Position numbers and translations under genes: made by a program
Assembly (NCBI GenBank): GCA_019096155.1
Contig: JAHCVI010000001.1
Coordinates: forward strand, 10,416,001-10,480,000
Length of the DNA: 64,000 bases
Direction of reading: 5' to 3'
From: Staphylotrichum longicolle
Lineage: Eukaryota > Ascomycota > Sordariomycetes > Sordariales > Chaetomiaceae
The notes under the pieces: generated by a model
What the model was told of the DNA's origin: nothing
The model's database searches: none
Seen by the model: the letters and a program-made list of their open reading frames with translations, nothing else
Part shown: positions 1 to 10,370 of the stretch, one piece after another
How the letters are laid out: every line of letters begins with the position of its first letter
Numbering within the stretch: the stretch's first letter is position 1

Positions 1-1358
1 CGCCTGTACGTGACGGGTATGCTGACCGCTTTCCAAGCGTGCGTCTCGACATCATAGACCCACACGTCGTTGAAGCACTCTCCGCCATCCGAGCCGCCGT
101 AGATGATGAGCTTGCTGCCAACCATGTTCGCGGTGTGATAGCCGCGCGCTTTTGGCCGGATGTCCTTGCCCGTGACGGGCGACCGCCCATCGCCCGAGGA
201 CGGCGCCGAGATGAGCTTCCACGACATCTTGGTCATGTCGCTGACATCCAGCCGCCAAATGTCGTTGAGCGCCCGCACGCCGTCCCCGCCGCCAAACACG
301 TAGATGCCGTTCTTGTACAGGCACGCCGTGTGCGCCCGCCGCTTGGACGGCACCTTGTCGCCGAGGATGCGCGGCTTGGACCAGCGGAGGTTGACCGTGT
401 CCAGGACGTAGACGTCGTTGTAGTAGGCCGGCCCGTCGCCGCCGCCAAAGACGACCAGCTTCTTGCCCACGGCGGTACAGGTCATGGCGCGCAGCGGGAC
501 GGGCACGTCCCCCACGACGTGCGGCGTAGACCAGTAGAAGCCGTCGGCGTCCAGCACGTAGAGCTCGTTGAAGCACGCGCGCGAGTCGCACCCCCCGAAC
601 ACGTACACGTTCGACCCGACCAGCGTCGTGGTGTGCGCCCGCAGCGCCGTGTGTGGCGCCCCGGACGTGGGCGCCCGGCTCCAGTACATCCCCGACGACG
701 GGGCCGCCAGTACGTCGGGCGCCGTCTTGGGGTCCGCCAGGGGCGGGAACGGCGTGTGCACCTCGGCCCCCTTCGCGGGGGCGCCCCGGCCCGTGCCGAC
801 CCGTGTCACGGTGCCTGGCACTGGCGTCGCGCCCGCGGCTGGCCGGCCTGCGATCGCAGATGTGGACCGCAGGGCCGTCGGCCGCCGCGCGCTCTCCTTG
901 CTGCTGCTGCCGGCTGACGAGTCCTGGCGGTCGCGCCCGGAAGCAAGAGTCGCATCCTCGTTCTCGACAATGGTCGGCTGCCGGGTGGGGGTGGGTATCG
1001 GTGTTTTGGAAGACGGGGCGGAGAAGGAGGCCGCCGGGGGGTTGAGAGTGGGGGTGATCCCCGATGAGGAGGACGAGGGAGTGACCGCCGCGGCGGACGA
1101 TTGCGAGCGCTGGCGTATTGCAATGTCGGCGGGCCTGTTGCGGCGGTCCTGGCTCTTGGAAGAGAGGTGGCCCGGCGTGTGTGATCGCGGTATCGGGGGA
1201 GCTCGGTCCTGGGCTTCGGCGGCGTCATAGAGCTCGGGGGGCGGCGGGCGCGAGTCGGCGGGCGACACAGGGGCTATCTTCTGCGAGCGCACAACCTTGA
1301 TGTTCTGCGGTGGCTGCGGCAGCCTCTCGCGCGCCGCGCCTCTGGCCTGGTCAGCCAT
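1..1358 (-). CDS. Kelch-repeat protein, 5' part (runs off the left edge)
   Basis: An uninterrupted frame of 452 codons runs from ATG at 1,358-1,356 leftwards to the window edge, so the C-terminus and stop lie outside. Residues 1 to about 205 are low-complexity, rich in Pro, Ser, Arg and Ala, and likely disordered. From about residue 235 onwards there are at least four kelch blades, each with the aromatic/hydrophobic-GG turn followed by an N-D-[VI]-[WY] strand: VYVFGGCDS, KLVVFGGGDG, IYVFGGGDG and KLIIYGGSDGG, with FNELYVLD, YNDVYVLD, LNDIWRLD and FNDVWVYD. Kelch repeats fold as a beta-propeller used for protein binding; the fungal proteins of this architecture include polarity and Ras-pathway factors, but the visible part does not settle which. 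The ATG is the first in frame and no intron is needed. Family confidence is high; the specific role is unassigned. Confidence 0.88.
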   Translation of the reverse strand, partial: MADQARGAARERLPQPPQNIKVVRSQKIAPVSPADSRPPPPELYDAAEAQDRAPPIPRSHTPGHLSSKSQDRRNRPADIAIRQRSQSSAAAVTPSSSSSGITPTLNPPAASFSAPSSKTPIPTPTRQPTIVENEDATLASGRDRQDSSAGSSSKESARRPTALRSTSAIAGRPAAGATPVPGTVTRVGTGRGAPAKGAEVHTPFPPLADPKTAPDVLAAPSSGMYWSRAPTSGAPHTALRAHTTTLVGSNVYVFGGCDSRACFNELYVLDADGFYWSTPHVVGDVPVPLRAMTCTAVGKKLVVFGGGDGPAYYNDVYVLDTVNLRWSKPRILGDKVPSKRRAHTACLYKNGIYVFGGGDGVRALNDIWRLDVSDMTKMSWKLISAPSSGDGRSPVTGKDIRPKARGYHTANMVGSKLIIYGGSDGGECFNDVWVYDVETHAWKAVSIPVTYR

Positions 1359-2665
1359 CGTTGTGTTATGATCGAATGATCATTGCCCGCCCATCGACAG
1401 CAAGATCAATGTCGTCAAGGAGGTGGGGGGGCCCGGCCTGTTGTCTCGTGCGAGTGGAACAGCGGGGGGCGAGCGTCAATGGGGCTTTTTGCGGCGTCGA
1501 CAGTTGTGGGCGTTGAGCAAGGTACTGTGTACAGATGGCAATGCAGACAGTCTTGTTCCTATCTGGTGTGACTGGTGTGAGGGACGGCGGTTGGCGTGGG
1601 ACAGGAGCTCAAAGTAAAGACGGAAGCAAATCAGGCGGTTGGCAGGACGGATGGCACAGCTGCGACTGGCCTCGCCCTGGGGTGCCTCAGTGGCAGCCCC
1701 TGTCATCACACACCTGAGCGGGAGGCCAGCGCCCAGCCGAACCCTGCTTTCACCGGATGTCGCCCGGGCCATGCCAGGGTCTAGGGCCTGAAAACCCCAC
1801 TCCGGCTTGCCAGACGACCATCGTCTCATCCTGCCGGCCGGCTCTTCTCGTAACCGTCCACTAGCTCGGGGTTCAAGGCACGCCCTACGACTCTCTCGCT
1901 GCAAGATGACATCTTTTTCTAGGAACAATGCACTTTTAAGAGTACATAGAGGACCCTTGCGTCCCACGGCGTGTTCTGGAATTCGGACGACCAACACTCC
2001 ACAGAACCCCTCCACGCAGGATTCCGTCGACGATCAGCCGCAGATTTAGTTTAATTGCTGCATTCTGTCCTGTGGATGACAGCCGGGAGTCCTCGTTCCT
2101 TAGACTCAAGGATGATGACCTTGGCTTTCGAATTAAGTCCCAGGGTGCATTCTATCCTCTGCGTCCCCCCGCATGCACTGCACTTCCAGAACCAAAGCGA
2201 CCTGCTCTCCTGTCCAACAATTGGCCAAATCCCCACAGGCCCAGGCAGAAGAATGGCAGTTCATGGGGCCAAGAGGCCAAAATGGAAACTAGAAAGACTG
2301 AACAACTCAATGAACGATTAAACCCCAGTTGTGACCAGAGTGTTTAACCACTTTTTGTGACCAAGGTTAGGTTTGCTTGCCTCCTGTGCAGAAGTGGGCT
2401 GAGCCCCACCAAGCCGAAGACCCCCCAGCAGCACCAGAGCAGCTGTGCATGACCCCGCTGTGGGGCCGTATTTTCTTTGCTGAGACGGCAATTCAGTTGT
2501 GAGATTCCAAGTGGAAAAATGCAAAGTATGTAAATAAGGTACGGAACTCAGGACGTATGTGTACCTCATACATTCTGATCGATTGAAATCGCGCCAGAGC
2601 TAGATCCGGCCAAACACAACACAGGTCTATCCTACTACACTCTAATTGAAACGGTCTGATCCACG
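1359..2665. other. Intergenic, divergent promoter region
   Basis: Lies between the starts of the kelch gene (minus) and DUS3 (plus), so it should carry both promoters. Open frames here are short, overlap on both strands and match nothing I recognise. No repeat or RNA gene seen. Confidence 0.5.
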
Positions 2666-4915
2666 ATGGAGTCACACGAGGCGGCCAAACGGACCCAGGA
2701 CGAAGCCAATGATGCTGCCATTGAGAATCCAAACGGCTCAAGCACCGAGCCCGCAACTAAGAGAGTGAAGCTTGACAGCACATCAACGGTCTCCCCAGGC
2801 GCAGCTGAGACGACGTCAAATTCTCGGCCCAAGGGAGTTGCTCCCATCAAACAAGAGTACGTCAAGAGCTCGCTCTGCTTTCCCTCAAAACTCACTTTTT
2901 TGGGTTGTTCATGTACCTCACACATCATCTCAGATATCTCATCTTGGCACCTGGCCAAAGAGAGAGGCCAGTCGAGGCCGAGGCCGAAGTCCTTGACGAC
3001 GATGACGCCGAAGGACGGACTGCACCCGAGCCCCAGGATGCGCAGCAGAACTCTGGCAAGCACGGGAAGCGAAAGAAGCAAAAGGGCCAAAACAAGGAAC
3101 GCGAGTTTGGCACCTTCTCAGACGCCCAGCGTCTGTGCAACTCGGTCGCCTGGACCCCCGAGTTTTCTCCTCGCCCTTGCAAGCACGGCGATCGCTGCAA
3201 CGCTCTCCACGACCTTCGAAAGTACTTGAAGGAAGGCCGTCGCCCGGATCTCACCACCTTTGGAGGTGTATGTCCGGTCTGGGAGAAGTATGGGAGGTGT
3301 TCGTCAGGATGGCGATGCCTGTTTGTGCACAGTCACATGGATGAGATCAAGCACGAAGATGGTCGGTCAGAGCTGGTTCTCGTGGGCGATGCTAGCAAGC
3401 AGCCGACCGAAGGCGAAGAGGAACTGGGCGACATTAAGCCCGGCGTGGTCAACATGGTGCCGGTCGGCATCAAGTACGACCTCTCTAAGAAGAGAGTGGC
3501 TCTGGAAAAGTCAGAAACGTACCTGGAGTGGCTTGCGAAGGACACCGAGCTCTACACAAAACACTACCACAAGCAGAAGGACGATCTGGACGAGGCCAAG
3601 GACTACAGGGCGCAGTACGTCGAGCCTCCGTTCAAGCCGTCCGAGAAGAGGAGGATCTACTTTGGCCGCGAGACACCTGTTTTGGCGCCTCTCACGACGC
3701 AGGGCAATCTGCCGTTCCGCCGTCTTTGCGTCGAGCTTGGCGCTCAAGTGACATACTCCGAGATGGCTCTGGGGCTCCCCCTGCTCCAAGGGCAAAAAGC
3801 AGACTGGACACTGATGAGAGCCCATGAGACCGAGACCACACCGCCCCGCTATGACGGCACTGGTTCGGTTGTCAAGTTCGAGTCCACTCCCGCCAATTCC
3901 GTTGGCCAATGGCCACAAAGCCCCCCCTTGTCTGGTCCTGCTCTTCGTCTGCCTGAACTGCGGCTGCCCGGTTGACATGGTCTACAAGTCCGGAGCAGGA
4001 TCCGCACTGCTCGACGCCCCATCAAAGCTGGAGAGGATGATCAGGGGCATGAACGCGGTATCAGGGGAAGTGCCCGTCACCGCCAAGATCAGGATGGGAG
4101 TCCGGGAGGACAGGTTAACAGCACAGCGAATCATCGAACGCCTGACGCTGGGAAGCGAAGACCTGCGCAGCATAAGCGGCGCGCCTGGGTGTGCAGCCAT
4201 CACCCTGCACGGCCGGACGAGGCAACAACGATACACCAAGGCCGCCGATTGGAGCTACATCGCCGAGTGTGCCGCTCTGATCAAGCAACACAACGAAAAG
4301 AGCCACGAGCTGGCCGACACGATTCGGGAGGCGGAAGAAAACACGCTGCCCAACGGAGGGAAGGTGTACTTCCTAGGCAACGGCGACTGCTACTCACATG
4401 TCGACTACTTTGACCACGTCGACAACGCCAAGGTGGACAGCGTCATGATCGGGCGGGGCGCGCTGGTCAAGCCGTGGATCTTTGAAGAGATTGAGAAGGG
4501 CCAGTACCTGGACAAGTCTGGCTCGGAGCGGTTGGCGTACGTTGAGAAGTTTGCCCGCTACGGCATGGAGGCTTGGGGCTCGGACGAGCTCGGCCTCAAC
4601 TTTACGCGGCGGTTCCTTCTCGAGTTCCTCAGCTTCTTCAGCCGCTACGTGCCCATCGGGCTGCTGGAGTATCTCCCGCCGAGCCTCAACGAGAGGCCGC
4701 CTGCGTATCGCGGACGGGACGATCTTGAGACGCTTCTTGCGAGTAAGAATTACATGGACTGGATCAAGATCAGGTGAGTTTCATTGTGGGCGTTCTCTCA
4801 AGACTGTTTTTGCTAATGAGGTTGCAGTGAAATGTTCCTGGGCCCAGCGCCGCCGGGGTTCAAGTTCCAGCCAAAGCACAAGTCAAACAGCTACGAGATT
4901 GAGGCTGAAGGCTAG
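2666..4915 (+). CDS. DUS3: tRNA-dihydrouridine(47) synthase Dus3, frame broken in the core
   Basis: Dus3 reduces uridine 47 of tRNA using FMN and NAD(P)H. Exon 1 is 2,666-2,856, intron 2,857-2,933 (GTACGT..CAG), then a long exon, intron 4,774-4,827 (GTGAGT..CAG) and last exon 4,828-4,915. The N-terminal half has two CCCH zinc fingers (CKHGDRCNALH, then CPVWEKYGRC..C..H), as in all Dus3 proteins. The catalytic domain starts with APLTTQGNLPFRRLC and continues through TYSEMALG, LNCGCPVD (the family's conserved Cys loop), ITLHGRTRQQRY and FLGNGDCYS. The two parts are in different frames: frame 1 stops at 3,975, while LNCGCPVD onward is in frame 2, open from 3,824. A third frame around 3,862 reads FGCQV, resembling the FMN-site segment expected there. 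So one or more indels, or an unusual intron, lie in 3,850-3,960. Identity is certain; whether the gene is functional is not. Confidence 0.85.
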
Positions 4916-6606
4916 GCTGGCAAGAAGACGAAACCAGTGCAACTCTTCTGGTACAAGAGGCGAGAGACACTGGCAACTAGCGAAGACGACAACGCAATGC
5001 AGATTGAGGCAACTTGACTAGGTCGGGGGATGGACCCGAAGAGAGCAGGCCACCAGAGTGCGCCAAAGAAGTTGTGGGCCGGTAAGACCTGGCAAAGAGT
5101 TTGCAGATGTAGGATGGCTTGGGCTCTTATGTACATGTGAACTTGATGTAAGGTATCTTGTCTCGGGGCTGCACCGTAAACGGTCAAGGGGAGCATGGTT
5201 ATGTTTGACGTGTACACCCTGCACATGGTGTGCTATTTGTCCCGCTGAACCAGTATTGGTGGAACTTGCGTTGCAGTGCACTTGGGGACATAGACAGCTT
5301 CGAATCATCATTGCTCGGATTCCTATTTCGTGCATCAAGGCGAGACACTGGTTCGAGGCTGATACGATGGTTCTGGGGTTGGTCTGACGAGAACCGGGAT
5401 GGGGGCCAAGAGTGAAGGAACCTCATGCCTTGGGCTTCTATGTTGGTGGAGAGGGACCCAGTGTCAAGGACCTGGAGACGCAACCGAGTTTTGCAGCAGT
5501 TGGGGGGATGACCAAATGGAGCAGCGGTAACATTAGCTCTAGGAAGCATGTCTGGGAGCTGTTAAAGGGGCTAGTCGAGAGGCCGATTTATGTATGAGAA
5601 AGGACGGTTGCACTAACAGTGCTAGGACTTCTTTGAGGAGAAACTGTTAGTGGCTTGAGGTGAGAAGTGTTTGTAAGAACTTCAGGTCCCGTTCTGTCAG
5701 TCCTTCTTTCCAAAGGAGGTAGCCTGGGATGCGGATGGGATGCATGGCGAAAACACGGGAAGGTGTCCTCCTCGGTTGTAGCCCTCGGCACTGACCGGCC
5801 TAAGGTAAGGTAGCCGAGACCTGGGCGTCATCGACTGTATCTTTCCATGTCAGACTCGAACTCAAATCTCCACCATGCAAGACCATGAATTTCAGGTCGA
5901 GTGTTTTCCGAGCTTCAGGTGAACGCAAGAAGCTTCGAGCCTTCAACCATCCCACCAAATCTACCCCGTTTGCATTCCTTGGCCCGCGGTCTTCCCTTCG
6001 CTTACGTGGCACACGACGAAGGGAACGATACACAGCAGTTGCTACGAGACTTACCCGACTTCGAGTTCAAAGGGCATCCACGCAGTTTTTGATCAAGACC
6101 TTGCATCCAACCCAGACACGAATCACCGAGGAACATCCATGTCGTGGCCGTTGCACAACCAAATCAGCCTACTAGAACCTCTGCTCACGGTTCATGACCG
6201 GACGGCCAACCTTCCCTGTTACAGCCCGAGTTCGGCTTTGAGACATGATAGTTTCCATTCTTAGGGATGCCGTACAGTTACCTGCACGGTTCTCCCCGCA
6301 GCAGGTTATTCCTGTTTGTACCAAGATAACACCGCAGGGGAGTTGTTCCAGTGGTGAAGATCATATCTCAGACACTCCTGTTTTAGCAACCCACACATGG
6401 TTTGACTCCTAAATTTGCACCTTACTCCCACTCTCTTCTCTGACCAACGGTGGACGTATAGAATGGTGCGATAGGCAACGCAGGGGGTTCCGCGTTCATG
6501 GAGGCTAACCTTACCACCTCAGTTTGAACAGCAACTAGGTCCACGCCATCATTCCTATTTCAAATTCTCCTCGTCTCTCCCAGATCCCTGCCAAGGCTCA
6601 GCTGAT
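4916..6606. other. Intergenic, no gene seen
   Basis: 1.7 kb between the DUS3 stop and the permease start. It should hold the DUS3 3' UTR and the permease promoter and 5' UTR. Small open frames on both strands have no recognisable domain or conserved start. No repeat seen. Confidence 0.5.
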
Positions 6607-8328
6607 ATGGGTACGGTCAAGCCCGAAGTCGATGTTGAAAGCGGTTCTCCGACCAGCACATGGAACATGGACGTCGGAGAGGTCGTCAGTGGCAATGCAG
6701 TTCGCAATCAAGAGGTTGCCGCCGGCAACAGCCTCCTTGCAAAGCTCCAGAATTTTGCAGCAAAGTATGGCATGGAACAGCGCGGCATTGAGTGGGTGCC
6801 AGAAGACAAGAGGGAGGATACGAGCGTGTTCAGGATGGGAACGATGGTAAGAGAGAGTGTGCGGAAAGAAAGCCACAACCACTAGGGAACTTTTCCCTCA
6901 GATCGACAGATTGCTGACATGTACTGACTCGATAGTGGTTCTCCTGCAATATGGCCGTGACATCCTTTGTCATGGGCGCCGTGGCCGTTCCTGTCTTTGG
7001 GCTCGGTTTCGTCGACAGCGTACTTGTCATACTTCTTTTCAACATCGTCGGAGCCTTGCCCGTTGCCCTCTTCAGCGCGTTTGGAGCCAAGTTTGGGCTG
7101 CGCCAGATGGTCCTTTCGCGCTTCTTCTTTGGCTACTATATGGCCAAACCACGTGGGTCACTCATTTCACGCTTCGTTCCCCCACTACCCGAGCCTAGAA
7201 AGAAAAGGAGAACCCTTGGTTGACAAAATCTCAGTGGCAGTGTGTCAGATCGTCATCTGCCTTGGCTGGGCGTCCATAAGTGCAGTCGTTGGCGCTCAAC
7301 TGTTGCACGCTGTCAACCCCAACATACCAGGATGGGCCGGTGTCCTGCTCGTGATTCTCTTGACGTTTCTTGTTGGCCTGTTTGGCTACAGGATAGTCCA
7401 CGCCTACGAGCGGTGGGCATGGCTTCCATGTATGGCCGTTTTGGTGATAGTCCTGGGTGTCTTCGCCCACTCAGGCCGTTTTGATGACTTGCTTCCCTTG
7501 TCAACAGGATCAGCTGAGGCGTCGTCGGTCCTGTCTTACTCCACAGCAATCTACGGATACATGGCTGGCTGGTGCAGCTTCGCCGCCGACTATAGCGTGT
7601 ACCAGCCTTCCATCCGGCCGGCGAGGTCTATTTTCGTGTGGTCCTTCGCCGGCCTCTACACCTCCACAGTGTTCTGCGAGCTTCTTGGCGCTGCTGTTGC
7701 CACGGCGATCGTCGGCGACGAGGACTACCTCGGGGCCTGCTCAGACTCTGGCGTAGGCGGTCTCCTTTCGGCAGTGTTGAGCCCTGTTCTGGGACGGTTC
7801 GGCGACGTCTGTATTGTTGTCCTGGCGCTGTCCATTATTGCGACCACCTGTCCCGTCGTCTACTCCGTGTCATTCTCGCTGCAGGCGCTCAGCAAATCCA
7901 CCCAGCGGGTCCCGAGGTTTCTATGGACTGCGGTGGGAGTTTGCGTCTGTGTCGCCATTGCGGTTCCTGCCTACGACGGCTTCAGCTCATGGCTCGAGAA
8001 TCTGGTGCTTGTCACTGGATATTGGACATCACTCTATATCGGCATCCTCATTCCGGAGCACTTTGTGTTCAGGCGCAGCTTCAGCGCCTACAATCTGGGC
8101 GATTATGTGAGCCCTGAGAAACTTCCTCCAGGGTACGCTGCGACGATGGCCTTCATAATTGGGATCGTGGGTGTCGCTCTCGGGATGTCGCAGAGCTGGT
8201 ACACGGGTCCGATAAGCAAGTTGTGTGGCAATCCTGGCGGTGATGTTGCGTTTGAGCTAGGTCTCGGATGCAGTATTGTTTCATATGTGATTTTGAGGCC
8301 ATTTGAGAAGAGGTATTTTGGTCGTTGA
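6607..8328 (+). CDS. NCS1-family purine/cytosine permease
   Basis: Three exons: 6,607-6,846, 6,936-7,152 and 7,235-8,328, giving 516 residues. Introns are 6,847-6,935 (GTAAGA..TAG) and 7,153-7,234 (GTGGGT..CAG); phases agree and the joined sequence GYYMAKPLAVCQIVICLGW matches the family in length. The N-terminus has the cytosolic RGIEWVPEDKR motif followed by a W-F-S-x-N first membrane segment, both typical of Fcy2/FcyB purine-cytosine:H+ symporters, which usually have 12 helices and about 500-530 residues. Further hydrophobic segments run to the end, with GYMAGWCSFAADYSVYQP corresponding to the substrate-site region. Likely location is the plasma membrane and likely substrates are purines, cytosine or related compounds; the exact substrate cannot be read from sequence. 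Upstream ATG context is good and no earlier in-frame ATG is needed. Confidence 0.9.
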
Positions 8329-8768
8329 GGGTGTGTCGAGATCTCATTCAGGGGTTAAGGGGTCAATCCACGCCAGGAGAAAATGGATGCTTTGGGGAAC
8401 GAGTCCACACCGTTAACTACGCGCCAGAATAGGTCATGAAAATGGAGCTCAAGAAGCACCATGTATTCTTGAACCATTTGCCGCCGAAGGAGTTTAGTTT
8501 CTCTCATGATTCATTCATCCCATCACTCTCAGCAATTATTGTGCAGATCTTGAGCCACAAGTCTCCACGACAACGGAGACGCTGACACCTGGCGACATTC
8601 CCCGCCACTTGTCAGCGCCTGGCTAACAACAGTTGCCCTTTGACGGTTGTGTGGTCGCTATGAGGTCAGCCATCATTCATCACCCGCACCACTTCGAACT
8701 CGGAAAAACAAAAAAAAAACATCCAAGACGTCCCCAAAGTAAATAGTCGACATTGAAGCTTCGCAAAA
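8329..8768. other. Intergenic
   Basis: 440 bp between two plus-strand genes. An A-rich run precedes the cyclophilin start. Nothing else recognised. Confidence 0.5.
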
Positions 8769-9700
8769 ATGGCTACTCAGCTCCCCGAATCGGGCAATCC
8801 GCTGTAAGTATCCGCCCTGTATTGTGAGGGTTCCAGGGGTGTCCTTGTCCTTTGGCAACTTACACGCCCTCTTGCACCCTCGGCGTTCACTGTCCGTCGT
8901 CGCCTCACGTTGTCAAATCTTGGGAGCCGTTACTGACATCATGTCTCCGACAGCGTCTTTTTCGACATGACCCTTGGGGGTATTCACGCCTCCCCCTTCG
9001 AACCCCGATAGGGCTCCTGCTCACCACCTCCAGGCGAACCCCTCGGCCGCATCACCTTCGAGCTTTTCAAAGACGTCGTCCCCAAGACTGCCGAGAACTT
9101 CCGGCAGTTCTGCACCGGCGAGTCCAAGGACGCCCGCGGCCAGCCCCAGGGCTACAAGGGCTCCAAGTTCCACCGCATCGCAAGTCCAACCCCATGGAAA
9201 ACCCAGCCGGGGTGAGTGAGTGAGTAAGTGAGTGAGCTGACACACAGCACCAGATTCCCAGCTTCATGTGCCAGGGCGGCGACTTCCTCAACGGTAACGG
9301 AACCGGTTCGACCTGCATCTACGGCACCAAGCAGTTCGCCGACGAGAACTTCAAGCTGAAGCACGACAGGCCCGGTCTGCTGTCCATGGCCGTAGGTCCA
9401 CCCACCCCAGAGTGCCCGCCCCATCCCTCCCTCTCCACCGCGCAGCGGGGGGGAGGGTGGTGAACTGACATCACGTAACTGACGTCACGGGCATCACAGA
9501 ATGCCGGCCCCAACACCAACGGCTCGCAATTCTTCATCACCACGGTGCCGACTCCCTTCCTGGACGGCAAGCACGTCGTGTTCGGCAGGGTCGTGGATGG
9601 CATGGACGTTGTCACCAAGATGGAGCACACCAAGACGGGCTACAAGGGCAGGGACGTGCCGAACCTGGATGTGGTCATTGCCCAGTGCGGCGAGATGTAA
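8769..9700 (+). CDS. Cyclophilin H-type peptidyl-prolyl cis-trans isomerase
   Basis: Five exons: 8,769-8,803, 8,954-8,979, 9,034-9,179, 9,254-9,391 and 9,500-9,700; 181 residues. Exon 2 is only 26 bp. The product is a single cyclophilin domain: NPLVFFDMTLGG, KTAENFRQFCTGE, GYKGSKFHRI-IPSFMCQGGDF, NGSQFFITT and DGKHVVFGRV, with catalytic Arg in FHRI and the FFIT / HVVFG active-site segments present. The ends NPLVFFD and VVIAQCGEM resemble human PPIH, the spliceosomal cyclophilin of U4/U6-U5 snRNP, and fungal Cyp3, rather than cyclophilin A, so I favour cyclophilin H. Intron 3 (9,180-9,253) has a GC-AG boundary (GCAAGT..CACCAG); using it restores the invariant HRII P junction, while the other nearby AG would insert two residues. 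Expected role: isomerase acting in the nucleus on splicing proteins. Confidence 0.9.
9212..9235 (+). repeat. (GTGA)6 microsatellite within the GC-AG intron
   Basis: Six tandem tetramers, five GTGA and one GTAA, lie inside cyclophilin intron 3. Several units resemble 5' splice sites (GTGAGT, GTAAGT), yet the frame requires the GC donor 32 bp upstream. Confidence 0.9.
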
Positions 9701-10370
9701 ACCAGGAACTGGCGGTCTTGAGTTTGATGATTGATATCAGATACAACAAGTAAGCTTTCTAGAACTGGGATCCATGCCGATTGAGTGTGGTGTGTGAACA
9801 ACTTGACTATCATTTGGTGTCGCCTCGAAAATGCATCGTGGTGAGGGGCTAGCATCAACTTGTCTCTCACTTCTTCCCCAGTATGTGCGAGATGTTGTTT
9901 GCAGTTATTCTTCATTCATCTCTTGTCATCGTTAGGAATGACCTCGAGGCCGCCGGTCTACGGAGCAAGAACAAGTATTGGCCGCGCTACAAGACTACCA
10001 AAAACAAACCGAATACCAGATCCGCCCATGTCAGACAAAAATAAACCAATCTAGATGCCGCCCGCCCGCCCTAAACCAAAGATGAAATCGAAGAGGGGAA
10101 AGGGTATCTCCATGTTGCCTTGAAACACCGCTGCCGCCCAAGGAAGAAAAAAACAAACCTGAGCCAGGTATGCACCAGCCAAATCTAACCCCAACCCAAT
10201 GAATAATGCACCGTCTACCTCACGCGCCGTCACATCCTGAAAGCTGTCACTGTTCATACGGTCAGAGTCAAGATCAGAGAGATAAACTGAGGAGAGATAG
10301 ATTCTTACCTACTAGCCAAATTGTCGACAAAAAAGGAAAAAAAAAAGGAAAAAAAAAAACGATGCCGCTC
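9701..10370. other. Intergenic between convergent genes
   Basis: 3' regions of the cyclophilin (plus) and the DUF7492-like gene (minus). An A-rich tract at about 10,328-10,360 reads as a U-rich segment just after the stop of the minus-strand gene, fitting its 3' UTR. No gene seen. Confidence 0.5.

Noticed and set aside
39..917. 292-codon plus-strand frame over the kelch gene
   Set aside because: Begins with GTG, is antisense to the kelch blades and is Arg/Val-rich shadow sequence.
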